From Brevundimonas vesicularis (GTDB taxonomy: Bacteria; Pseudomonadota; Alphaproteobacteria; Caulobacterales; Caulobacteraceae), in assembly GCF_027886425.1 (NCBI RefSeq), contig NZ_CP115671.1, positions 2,728,001-2,792,000 on the forward strand: a stretch of DNA of 64,000 nt. Reading direction: 5' to 3'. The notes beneath the pieces were generated by a model, which saw only the letters and a list, made by a program, of their open reading frames with translations, had not been told where the DNA came from and did no database searches. This document shows positions 7,599-14,640 of this stretch, piece after piece (position 1 is the first letter of the stretch; each line of letters opens with the position of its first letter). The position numbers and the translations under genes are program-made.

Positions 7599-8228
7599 AT
7601 GACCAAACTTCGCAATCTTATGCTCGTCGCCGTCTCCGGCGGCGCGCTGATGGCGCTCGGCGCCTGCGGCAACGAGCCGGCCGCCACGACTCCGGCGGAA
7701 TCGACCGCCATGGCTCCGGCCGACGGCGCCGCCATGGCCCCCGCGACCGACCCGATGGTGGGCGGCGCTGCCATGAGCCCGAACGAAACGATCGTCGCCA
7801 ACGCCTCCAAAGCCTCCAACCTGACCACCCTGGTCGCCGCCGTGAAGGCCGCCGGCCTGGTCGACACCCTGCAAGGCGCGGGTCCGTTCACGGTCTTCGC
7901 CCCTGACAACGCCGCCTTCGACAAGATCCCCGAGGCGACGCGCACCAGCCTGATGCAGCCGGCGATGAAGGCTGATCTGACCAAGATCCTGACCTACCAC
8001 GTGGTCGCCGGTCGTCTGACGGCCGCCGATATCGCAGCCCAGGCCGAGGCCAACGGCGGCACCGCCACGCTGAAGACGGTTCAGGGCGAAGAACTGAAGG
8101 TTTCGGCCGGCCCGAACAACACCTGGGTCATAACCGACGCCAAGGGCGGCAAGTCCACGATCACCCAAGCCGACGTGGGCCAATCGAACGGCGTCGTCCA
8201 CGTCGTCGACACGGTTCTGATGCCGTAA
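7599..8228 (+). CDS. Fasciclin-domain lipoprotein
   Basis: Exported protein of 209 residues. The N-terminus ends in a lipobox (LMALGAC, lipidated Cys23), then comes an Ala/Thr/Pro-rich linker of about 40 residues. One FAS1 domain follows: TIVANASKASNLTTLVAAVKAAGL, GPFTVFAPDNAAFDKIP, LTYHVVAGRLTAADI and NGVVHVVDTVLMP. FAS1 domains usually mediate adhesion or protein binding at the cell surface. An AAAGGGAACG ribosome site precedes ATG 7599. A hairpin that looks like a terminator lies right behind the gene, so it is probably monocistronic. Confidence 0.92.
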   Translation: MTKLRNLMLVAVSGGALMALGACGNEPAATTPAESTAMAPADGAAMAPATDPMVGGAAMSPNETIVANASKASNLTTLVAAVKAAGLVDTLQGAGPFTVFAPDNAAFDKIPEATRTSLMQPAMKADLTKILTYHVVAGRLTAADIAAQAEANGGTATLKTVQGEELKVSAGPNNTWVITDAKGGKSTITQADVGQSNGVVHVVDTVLMP

Positions 8229-8232
8229 AAAT

Positions 8233-8266
8233 ATTTGGTTTTGGGCGGCGACGCCTGAAACCAAAT
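8233..8266 (+). terminator. Stem-loop behind the fasciclin gene
   Basis: Arms ATTTGGTTT and AAACCAAAT (9 bp) enclose a GC-rich centre that can extend the stem (GGCG-GCGA-CGCC). It begins five bases after the stop codon. No long T-run follows, so termination strength is uncertain. Confidence 0.55.
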
Positions 8267-8344
8267 CTCGGCCCTGGTGTTCTTCAGGGGCGCGAGACGC
8301 ACAGTACGCCGGGTGAGACATCCCCCCAACGTCCCCGGCAAGAA

Positions 8345-8380
8345 GAAAGGGCCGCACTTTCCCCCGGGTGCGGCCCTTTC
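8345..8380 (-). terminator. Rho-independent terminator of the ATPase inhibitor gene
   Basis: A 13-bp perfect stem (GAAAGGGCCGCAC / GTGCGGCCCTTTC) with a 10-base loop. On the minus strand it is followed by TTCTTG, placing a T-rich tail about 32 bases behind the DUF1476 stop codon. The stem could also act on the plus strand. Confidence 0.75.
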
Positions 8381-8412
8381 GAATTCTCAGATCAGTCCAA
8401 AGACCGAGGCAA

Positions 8413-8736
8413 TTACTCGCCGGCGCGAATCTGCTCGCGGGCGATCGAGGCCAGTTCGTCGATCTTGGAGCGAATCTCGCCCTCCGACACCGACAGGCCC
8501 GAGGCCTTGAAGTCGCCGGCAACCTTGCGGAACACGTCCTCGTCTCCCGGCTGTTCGAAATCGGCGCGCACTACGGCGGCGGCGTACTGGTCCGCGCTTT
8601 CGCTCGACAAGCCCATCTTTTCCGCAGCCCAAAGGCCCAGCATCCGGTTGCGCCGGGCGATGGCCTTGAACTCCTGCTCCTGATCGAGGGCGTATTTGGC
8701 TTCGAAGGCCTTTTCCCGATCGTCGAAGGTCGTCAT
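8413..8736 (-). CDS. F1-ATPase zeta-type inhibitor (DUF1476)
   Basis: Alphaproteobacterial protein of 107 residues. Its family (DUF1476) includes the zeta subunit of Paracoccus denitrificans ATP synthase, which blocks ATP hydrolysis by inserting its N-terminus into F1. The N-terminus MTTFDDREKAFEAKYALDQEQEFKAIARRNR with NRMLGLWAAEKMG is characteristic, followed by the four-helix core (DDE-type VVRADFEQPGDEDVFRKV). The family pattern begins at ATG 8736; an extension to 8847 has no family similarity. A terminator lies behind it. Function in this organism is inferred from family. Confidence 0.88.
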   Translation of the reverse strand: MTTFDDREKAFEAKYALDQEQEFKAIARRNRMLGLWAAEKMGLSSESADQYAAAVVRADFEQPGDEDVFRKVAGDFKASGLSVSEGEIRSKIDELASIAREQIRAGE

Positions 8737-9025
8737 TTCGCTCAGCAAAGCTCCGTCCACCCCGCTAACGTCGGGGCAAGCGCCGTCTATAGACCGCCCG
8801 CCCGCGAACGCAACCTGACTTCCGTCGCATGGACATCCTGTCCCCAATGATTGCGGCGCCGGCCATCCTCATTTGTATCGAGGGCCGCCTTCGGCTAAGG
8901 AGACCCCGAACGAGATTGACTGCCCGAACGATTCCGAAACGCGCCGCCAGGACCGGGTCTTCCCCCTCCACATATGGCCGCGCGATTTTTGTTTCTGGAG
9001 GGCGCCCGTAAGCCGGGACCGGACC

Positions 9026-9784
9026 ATGAACAGCAAGCGCAAGAAGATCTACGAAGGCAAGGCCAAGATCCTGTACGAAGGACCCGAGCCCGGCACCCTG
9101 ATCCAGTACTTCAAGGACGACGCCACCGCCTTCAATGCGCAGAAGAAGGCCGTTCTCGAAGGCAAGGGCGTGGTGAACAACCAGATCAGCGAGTTCATAA
9201 TGTCGCGCCTGAACGGCATCGGCGTGACCAACCATTTCATCAAGCGTCTGAACCTGCGCGAGCAGCTGATCCGCGAAGTCGAGATCATTCCGCTGGAAGT
9301 CGTGTGCCGCAACATCGTCGCCGGCTCGATGAGCCAGCGCCTTGGCATCGAGGAAGGCACGCCCCTGCCCCGCTCGATCATCGAGTTCTATTACAAGAAG
9401 GATGAGCTCAACGACCCGATGGTCACCGAAGAGCACATCACCGCCTTCAACTGGGCCTCGACCCAGGAGCTGGACGATATGCTGGCGATGACGGTGCGGG
9501 TGAACGACTATCTTTCCGGCATGTTCAGCGCCGTCGGCATCACCCTGGTCGACTTCAAGATCGAGTTCGGCCGGGTGTGGGAAAACGACTTCAGCCGCGT
9601 CCTGCTGGCCGACGAGATCAGCCCCGACAGCTGCCGCCTGTGGGACGCCTCGACCGGCGAGAAGCTGGACAAGGACCGCTTCCGCCGCGATCTGGGCAAT
9701 GTGATTGAAAGCTATACCGAAGTCGCGCGTCGCCTGGGCATCATGAAAGGCATGCCGACGGTGATTCAGGGAGGACTGCACTGA
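9026..9784 (+). CDS. purC: Phosphoribosylaminoimidazole-succinocarboxamide synthase
   Basis: SAICAR synthetase of 252 residues, condensing CAIR with aspartate using ATP. It has the N-terminal KKIYEGKAKILYEG motif, FKDDATAFNAQKK, the signature LPLEVVCRNIVAGS-like IIPLEVVCRNIVAGSM and VDFKIEFGR. ATG 9026 begins the family start; an in-frame start at 8873 has no family similarity. The TGA overlaps the ATG of purS by one base (TGATG), so the two are translationally coupled. Confidence 0.96.
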   Translation: MNSKRKKIYEGKAKILYEGPEPGTLIQYFKDDATAFNAQKKAVLEGKGVVNNQISEFIMSRLNGIGVTNHFIKRLNLREQLIREVEIIPLEVVCRNIVAGSMSQRLGIEEGTPLPRSIIEFYYKKDELNDPMVTEEHITAFNWASTQELDDMLAMTVRVNDYLSGMFSAVGITLVDFKIEFGRVWENDFSRVLLADEISPDSCRLWDASTGEKLDKDRFRRDLGNVIESYTEVARRLGIMKGMPTVIQGGLH

Positions 9785-10035
9785 TGGCCCCAACCGCTTC
9801 AAGCAAGGTCAAGGTTCACGTCTTCCTCAAGCCGGGCGTCCTGGATGTGCAGGGCAAGGCCGTCGAAGGCGCATTGCAAGGCCTGGGTTGGTCGGGCGTT
9901 TCCAACGCCCGCGTCGGCAAGCTGATCGAGTTCGACCTCGCCGGCGCCGAAGACCCGCAAGGCGAAGCCAAGAAGATGTGCGAGCAGCTGCTCGCCAACA
10001 CGGTGATCGAAAGCTACCGCATCGAGGCGGCGTAA
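9784..10035 (+). CDS. purS: Phosphoribosylformylglycinamidine synthase subunit PurS
   Basis: Small subunit (83 residues) of the three-part FGAM synthase, bridging PurQ and PurL and helping ammonia transfer. The family pattern is clear: VKVHVFLKPGVLDVQGKAVEGALQGLGW, VGKLIEFDLAG and MCEQLLANTVIESYRIE. It overlaps purC by one base. Its partner genes purQ and purL lie 1.9 and 4.6 kb downstream on the same strand, separated by unrelated genes. Confidence 0.95.
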   Translation: MAPTASSKVKVHVFLKPGVLDVQGKAVEGALQGLGWSGVSNARVGKLIEFDLAGAEDPQGEAKKMCEQLLANTVIESYRIEAA

Positions 10036-10131
10036 AGCCTGCTGTCTCCTCTCCCATGTCGCGGGAAGGAGACGGTTGCATCCTTCGGCATCGACGCCAG
10101 TTTAGCAGACGGCTTGATTGACGGAGCGCCC

Positions 10132-10611
10132 ATGACCTTCACCCTCACCTCCACCGATATCCAGGACGGCGGCGTGCTGCCGGACGCCCAGGTGCACGCC
10201 AAGGGCAACCAATCGCCCCAACTGTCATGGTCCGGCGCGCCGGAGGAAACCAAGAGCTATGCGATCACCTGCTTTGATCCCGATGCGCCGACCGGCTCGG
10301 GCTTCTGGCACTGGACGGTGGCCAATATTCCGGCGGATGTGACCGAGTTGCCGTCCGGCGCCGGTTCGCCGGGCGGGCATCTGCCCCAAAGCGCCATCCA
10401 GGGCCGCACCGACTATGGTCAGCCCGGTTTCGGCGGCGCCGCCCCGCCCCCCGGCCATGGCCCGCACCGTTACATCTTCACCGTCTTTGCGGTGGATGTC
10501 GAAAGCCTGGACGTCACCGCCGACAACTCCGGCGCCGTGTTCGGCTTCAACCTGCATTTCCACACCTTGGCCAAGGCGTCGATCACGGCGACCTACGAAA
10601 ACAAAGCGTGA
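10132..10611 (+). CDS. YbhB/YbcL family Raf-kinase-inhibitor-like protein
   Basis: Cytosolic protein of 159 residues of the PEBP family. It has FTLTSTDIQDGGVLPDAQVH, SPQLSWSGAPEETKSYAITCFDPDAPTGSGFWHW and GPHRYIFTVFAVD, the conserved anion-binding pocket segments of bacterial YbhB/YbcL. The substrate or partner in bacteria is not known. ATG 10132 has GGAG six bases upstream. It stands between purS and purQ without an evident functional link. Confidence 0.9.
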   Translation: MTFTLTSTDIQDGGVLPDAQVHAKGNQSPQLSWSGAPEETKSYAITCFDPDAPTGSGFWHWTVANIPADVTELPSGAGSPGGHLPQSAIQGRTDYGQPGFGGAAPPPGHGPHRYIFTVFAVDVESLDVTADNSGAVFGFNLHFHTLAKASITATYENKA

Positions 10612-10671
10612 TCGTTGCGGGGCGGCGTCGCCCTTGTGGCGTCATGAACGCTGATTAGTGTGCAGCGCAAC

Positions 10672-11874
10672 ATGACCGACGCCGCCCTCGACACCCACCT
10701 TCCCGTCCGCTCACGCGGGGCGGTCGCCCTTGTGCTGATCGCCTTGGCCATGGGCGGGTTCGCGATCGGCGTGACCGAGTTCGCGGCCATGAGCATCCTG
10801 CCGGACTTCGCCGCCGGGCTTGGCGTCGATGCGCCGACCGCCGGCCATGTCATCAGCGCCTATGCCGCCGGCGTCGTGGTCGGCGCGCCGATCCTGGCCG
10901 TTCTGGGCGCGCGATATCCGCGCTGGCTGCTGTTGATCGCCTTCATGGCCCTGTTCGCCATCGGCAATGTGGCCAGCGCCTTGGCCCCGACCTATCACTG
11001 GATGCTGGTCTTTCGCTTCCTCAGCGGCCTGCCGCACGGGGCCTATTTCGGCGTGGCGGCCCTGGTCGCGGCCTCGATCGTACCCCTGCATTTTCGTACG
11101 CGCGCGGTCTCGACCATCCTGATGGGGCTGACGGTCGGGACCGTTCTGGGCGTGCCTGTCGTCAACATGATCAGCCATGCCCACGGCTGGCGCTGGACCT
11201 TCGCCATCGTCGGCGTGCTGGCGGTTCTCACCATGGCGCTGGTCGCTCTGTTCGCACCGCGGGATCCGGCCCACCCCGACGCCAGCCCCTGGCGCGAGTT
11301 GGGCGCCTTGAAGCGCAGCCAGGTCTGGCTGACGCTGGGCGTGGGCGCCATTGGCTTTGGCGGCATGTTCGCGGTTTACGCCTATCTCGCCTCGACGCTT
11401 GAGGCGGTGACGGGCGCCAGCCCCGGTGTGCTGCCGTGGGTCTTCGCCGTGTTCGGCGTGGGCATGTTCCTGGGCAATATCCTGGGGGCCTGGGCGGCGG
11501 ATCATCTGGGGTTCAAGGCGGCCGGCGGCCTGTTGCTATGGAGCGCGGCGGCGTTGGCGCTTTATCCGCTGGCGGCGCCCCACCTGTGGGCCGTGATGGT
11601 CGTGGTCTTCCTGATCGGCGGCGGAGGCGGCCTGGGTTCGATCCTCCAGACGCGGCTGATGGACGTCGCCGGCGACGCCCAGACCCTGGCGGCGGCGCTC
11701 AACCATTCGGCGTTCAACACGGCCAACGCCATCGGCCCGCTGCTGGGCGGGATGGCGATCGCGGCGGGCTATGGCTGGGCCTCGACCGGCTGGGTCGGCA
11801 TGGGCCTGTCCCTGGGCGGCTTTGTCATCTTCCTGATCGCCTGGCTGACCGGTCGGGCGCGCGCGACGGCCTGA
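10672..11874 (+). CDS. MFS transporter, AraJ/DHA1-type
   Basis: Inner-membrane protein of 400 residues with twelve predicted helices. Typical DHA1 features are GGFAIGVTEFAAMSILPDFAAGLGV in helix 1, ISAYAAGVVVGAPILAVLGARYPRW with the loop 2-3 motif, and FRFLSGLPHGAYFGVAALVA in helix 4. This group exports drugs, sugars or nucleosides (AraJ, PbuE). Its place next to purQ makes a purine-related substrate conceivable, but nothing in sequence proves it. ATG 10672 was chosen; a GTG four codons upstream is the alternative. Confidence 0.88.
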   Translation: MTDAALDTHLPVRSRGAVALVLIALAMGGFAIGVTEFAAMSILPDFAAGLGVDAPTAGHVISAYAAGVVVGAPILAVLGARYPRWLLLIAFMALFAIGNVASALAPTYHWMLVFRFLSGLPHGAYFGVAALVAASIVPLHFRTRAVSTILMGLTVGTVLGVPVVNMISHAHGWRWTFAIVGVLAVLTMALVALFAPRDPAHPDASPWRELGALKRSQVWLTLGVGAIGFGGMFAVYAYLASTLEAVTGASPGVLPWVFAVFGVGMFLGNILGAWAADHLGFKAAGGLLLWSAAALALYPLAAPHLWAVMVVVFLIGGGGGLGSILQTRLMDVAGDAQTLAAALNHSAFNTANAIGPLLGGMAIAAGYGWASTGWVGMGLSLGGFVIFLIAWLTGRARATA

Positions 11875-11907
11875 CAAGGCGAAAGAACCCTGCTAAAGGC
11901 CCGCGCC

Positions 11908-12570
11908 ATGAGCGCAGCCGTCATCGTCTTCCCCGGTTCCAACTGTGATCGCGACTGCAAGGTCGCCGTCGAACGCTCCACCGGCGAGCCGGTCTCGATG
12001 GTGTGGCACGCCGAGACCGAACTGCCGCAAGGTCTGGACCTGATCGTCATTCCCGGCGGCTTCTCCTATGGCGACTATCTGCGCTGCGGCGCCATGGCGG
12101 CCCAGTCGCCGGTGATGCAGGCGGTCAAGAAGGCCGCGGACGACGGCGTCGCCGTGGTCGGCATCTGCAACGGCTTCCAGATCCTGTGCGAGGCGGGAAT
12201 GCTGCCCGGCGCCCTGCTGCGCAACAAGGGTCTGAAATACGTCTGCAAGCCCATCGCCCTGACCGTCGCCAACGGCCAGACCCGCTTCACCGCCGGCTAT
12301 CAGGGCCAGCGCGAAGTGACGATGACCCAGGGCAACGGCGACGGAAACTTCTTCGCCGACGCCGAAACCCTGGCCCGGATCGAGGGCGAGGGTCAGGTCG
12401 TCTTCCGCTACGTCGACAATCCCAACGGCTCGGTCAACGATATCGCCGGCATCCAGAACGCGCGCGGCAACGTTCTGGGCATGATGCCCCACCCGGACCG
12501 CGCCTTCGAAGCCGAACTGGGCTCCGCCGACGGCGCGACCCTGTTCCAGAGCATTTACGCGGCCGCCTGA
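11908..12570 (+). CDS. purQ: Phosphoribosylformylglycinamidine synthase subunit PurQ
   Basis: Class-I glutamine amidotransferase of 220 residues that supplies ammonia to PurL. The nucleophile is Cys87 in VGICNGFQIL. The oxyanion strand is IPGGFSYGDYLRCG, and the His/Glu pair is in MMPHPDRAFEAE. The N-terminal VFPGSNCDRD is typical of PurQ. It is convergent with a small acidic protein gene whose stop begins at the next base (12571). Confidence 0.96.
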   Translation: MSAAVIVFPGSNCDRDCKVAVERSTGEPVSMVWHAETELPQGLDLIVIPGGFSYGDYLRCGAMAAQSPVMQAVKKAADDGVAVVGICNGFQILCEAGMLPGALLRNKGLKYVCKPIALTVANGQTRFTAGYQGQREVTMTQGNGDGNFFADAETLARIEGEGQVVFRYVDNPNGSVNDIAGIQNARGNVLGMMPHPDRAFEAELGSADGATLFQSIYAAA

Positions 12571-12795
12571 TCAGTCGGCGTCGTCGACGTCCTGAACGGC
12601 CAGGCTTTCGTCCAGTTCGTCAGCGTCGGTCGACGCGCCGTCTTTAGAGCCTTCGTCCTCATCCGGCGTAACCACGCCGCCCGGTTCGCGCTGGGCGGCC
12701 AGCTCGCGGGCGCCGACGCCGAGGCCCTGTTCGATGGCGCGGTTGGCGGCGACTTCGTCTTCGAGCGAGGGCTGGGTGTTTTCGGTATCGGCCAT
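12571..12795 (-). CDS. Small acidic protein, 74 aa, probable stress-regulon member
   Basis: Protein of 74 residues starting MADTENTQPSLEDEVAANRA and very rich in Asp and Glu, with almost no hydrophobic core, so probably disordered. AGGAGC stands eight bases before ATG 12795. A GGAAC-N17-GGTT element 31 bases upstream fits an EcfG-type promoter. Two other small acidic genes (14148-14530) lie 1.6 kb away, and one has the same promoter type. No family is recognised; function unknown. Confidence 0.7.
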   Translation of the reverse strand: MADTENTQPSLEDEVAANRAIEQGLGVGARELAAQREPGGVVTPDEDEGSKDGASTDADELDESLAVQDVDDAD

Positions 12796-12826
12796 GATGG
12801 GCTCCTGCGTGTGGAATGCCTCTGAC

Positions 12827-12852
12827 AACCACGCGGTCGAGCCGATTGTTCC
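12827..12852 (-). promoter_or_regulatory. EcfG-type general stress promoter upstream of the 74-aa acidic protein
   Basis: GGAAC, 17 bases, GGTT on the minus strand. The known alphaproteobacterial EcfG consensus is GGAAC-N16/17-CGTT, so this differs at one base of the -10 element. It ends 31 bases before the start codon, the right spacing for a short leader. Confidence 0.6.
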
Positions 12853-13229
12853 TAACGGCCGAAAAACGGCTCCAGACTGGCGCGGGACAGCGGGCGGAAG
12901 ATCAGGAACTGACCGTCCACCGTCACCGTGACCTCATGCGCTTGAGGGCGCTGCAGCAGAGCGGGATCGTCGAGCGACACGGCGCGGCCTGAGGCGATAT
13001 CGCGCGCATCCAGCGCCGGCGTCGTCGGCCGCCCGTTCTCGTTGGCGAGAGCCGACAGGAAACCCCGCACCTCATTGGCCTGCTGCTGAGGCGTCAAGGC
13101 TGCGCGAACGCGTAACCAGGCGGTCTGGATCGTGGACGGCAGGGGCGCTCCGCTCGTCTGGGCGGACGCCTGGCTCGCTGCCACGACGATCGCGATCATC
13201 AGCGCCGGCAGGGAGGCTTTGAGCGTCAT
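12852..13229 (-). CDS. Hypothetical secreted protein, 125 aa
   Basis: The protein begins MTLKASLPALMIAIVVAASQ, a plausible signal peptide with a cleavage site near ASAQT. About 100 mature residues follow with no recognised domain: an amphipathic stretch (TIQTAWLRVRAALTPQQQANEVRGFLSAL), then a beta-rich end (HEVTVTVDGQFLIFRPL). ATG 13229 was chosen because it begins the signal peptide; the frame stays open further upstream without family support. The stop codon sits on the -35 element of the neighbouring stress promoter. Function unknown. Confidence 0.5.
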   Translation of the reverse strand: MTLKASLPALMIAIVVAASQASAQTSGAPLPSTIQTAWLRVRAALTPQQQANEVRGFLSALANENGRPTTPALDARDIASGRAVSLDDPALLQRPQAHEVTVTVDGQFLIFRPLSRASLEPFFGR

Positions 13230-13346
13230 GTCGAGCAGGATGAAGCCGCCGCCCGCCAATGCAAGCTTCACTTTTATGCCGCTCGCGGTGAACCTTCTGG
13301 CGTGGCGAGGCGTAAAGGCGGGAACAAGCGTCGCATTGGAAATCGA

Positions 13347-14144
13347 ATGTCCTCCATCATCCGTCCCACGCCCCGCCAACGCACCCGTCGTCTGGTCGTC
13401 CTGGCCGCCGCCCTGTTCGCCATCGTCGTGCCCCTGGTTCAGAACCTGGCGGGCCTGGGCCTGAACCAGGCCGAGTTCGCCGCAGACGGCAACAGCACCC
13501 TGCGCGTTGCGGGCTACGCCTTCTCGATCTGGGGCCTGATCTATATCGGCATTCTGGCCTATGCGATCCGTCAGGCCCTGCCGCAGACCGGCGAAAGCCC
13601 GCTGCTGGGCCGGATGGGTCTGCCGTCCGCCGTCGCCTTTTTCGGCATCGGCTTCTGGATCATCGTGGCGGCGCTGAACCTGAAAGCCGCCAGCGTGGGC
13701 GTGATCTTCGCCTCGCTGATCGCGTTGTTGCTGCCGATGCTGGCCGTATCCGGCCATATCCGCGCGCTGCGGATGTTCGATCGCGAGCGCATCCTGCTGG
13801 TCTGGCCGCTCGCGGCACTGGCGGGCTGGCTGACGGTGGCTGCGCCGTTGAACCTGATCACGACGGCGACCGCGTTCAACGCCCTGCCCGCCGCTCTGCC
13901 GCCTGACCTGTGGGCCATCGTCGCCATCGTCGCCGTCACGGTCGTCGCCTTGGCGGTGACGGCGGTGCTGCGCACCCTCGCCTATCCGCTGCCGACGGCC
14001 TGGGGCCTTCTGGGCGCGTTCGTCGCCGAACAGGCGGATAAGCCGACCGTCGCCTTTACGGCTCTGGCCGGCGCGATCGTCCTGCTGATTGGCGGCCTGC
14101 TGCTGACCTTCCGCCTGCGACCGGGCGTCGAACGCGCTCGCTAA
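13347..14144 (+). CDS. Polytopic membrane protein, TspO/MBR-related type
   Basis: Protein of 265 residues with about seven or eight hydrophobic helices. The segment RVAGYAFSIWGLIYIGILAYAIRQALP resembles the tryptophan-rich sensory protein (TspO/MBR-like) group, but most of the tryptophans of that family are absent, so the relation is distant. ATG 13347 follows a weak GGAAA ribosome site; in-frame codons from 13302 add a basic, non-membrane leader and are less likely. It is divergent from the secreted protein gene and flanked by small acidic protein genes. The ligand, if any, is unknown. Confidence 0.65.
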   Translation: MSSIIRPTPRQRTRRLVVLAAALFAIVVPLVQNLAGLGLNQAEFAADGNSTLRVAGYAFSIWGLIYIGILAYAIRQALPQTGESPLLGRMGLPSAVAFFGIGFWIIVAALNLKAASVGVIFASLIALLLPMLAVSGHIRALRMFDRERILLVWPLAALAGWLTVAAPLNLITTATAFNALPAALPPDLWAIVAIVAVTVVALAVTAVLRTLAYPLPTAWGLLGAFVAEQADKPTVAFTALAGAIVLLIGGLLLTFRLRPGVERAR

Positions 14145-14147
14145 GCC

Positions 14148-14393
14148 TCAGGGTTTGTCGGTGACCGCGTCGTCCTGAGGCGCATGGTCGTCGGCGCCCA
14201 CGTCGAAGGCGCCGGTTTCGTCGAAGCCGACGCTGCCGACCCCGACGGCCGAACCGGTCAGCCGCTGACGACGGCTGGCCAGAGCCGCTTGCGGCGCCGC
14301 GGCGTCCATCTCCGCAGTGGTTTCAGGATCATTTGAACGATCCATCTGCTGGCCCGAGGCCGGGACGATGCGGTCGGTGTGGGGCTTGCTCAC
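14148..14393 (-). CDS. Small hydrophilic protein, 81 aa, second gene of a two-gene unit
   Basis: Starts with GTG at 14393, which overlaps the TGA of the upstream 46-aa gene (GTGA) and has GAGGAGG seven bases before it. The product begins MSKPHTDRIVPASGQQMDRS. It is acidic and low in hydrophobic residues, with a short glycine/valine stretch (TGSAVGVGSVGF). No family is recognised. Translational coupling to the upstream gene and the stress promoter in front of it suggest a role in the same response. Confidence 0.6.
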   Translation of the reverse strand: MSKPHTDRIVPASGQQMDRSNDPETTAEMDAAAPQAALASRRQRLTGSAVGVGSVGFDETGAFDVGADDHAPQDDAVTDKP

Positions 14394-14530
14394 GCCTCGT
14401 CCTCCTCGGCATCATCGGCCTGTTTCTGAGCCCGCTCGGCCAAGGCGGAGGCGCCGGCGTCGTCGGCGGCGATCTCGGGCAGGTCGTCATCTTCGGGGGT
14501 GGCGGCGGGGTCGATGGGCGTGTCGGTCAT
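14390..14530 (-). CDS. Very small acidic protein, 46 aa
   Basis: The product starts MTDTPIDPAATPEDDDLPEI and ends AEEDEA; about a third of its residues are Asp or Glu. AGGAGCC lies five bases before ATG 14530, a strong ribosome site. An EcfG-type element (GGAAC-N16-GGTT) lies 29 bases further upstream. The last four bases overlap the GTG of the 81-aa gene. Size, composition and promoter resemble the 74-aa gene at 12571, although the sequences do not align clearly. Function unknown. Confidence 0.6.
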   Translation of the reverse strand: MTDTPIDPAATPEDDDLPEIAADDAGASALAERAQKQADDAEEDEA

Positions 14531-14558
14531 AGAGGCTCCTTTGGCTGTCGACGAAATC

Positions 14559-14583
14559 AACCACCTGCGATGGACGATGTTCC
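14559..14583 (-). promoter_or_regulatory. EcfG-type general stress promoter upstream of the 46-aa and 81-aa genes
   Basis: GGAAC, 16 bases, GGTT on the minus strand, one base from the consensus GGAAC-N16/17-CGTT. It ends 29 bases before the start codon of the 46-aa gene. Confidence 0.6.
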
Positions 14584-14640
14584 CCGTTCTTGCGCCGCGC
14601 GGGCTGACATTCGGCCCATCTGCGGCTAGAAGCGCCGCCC

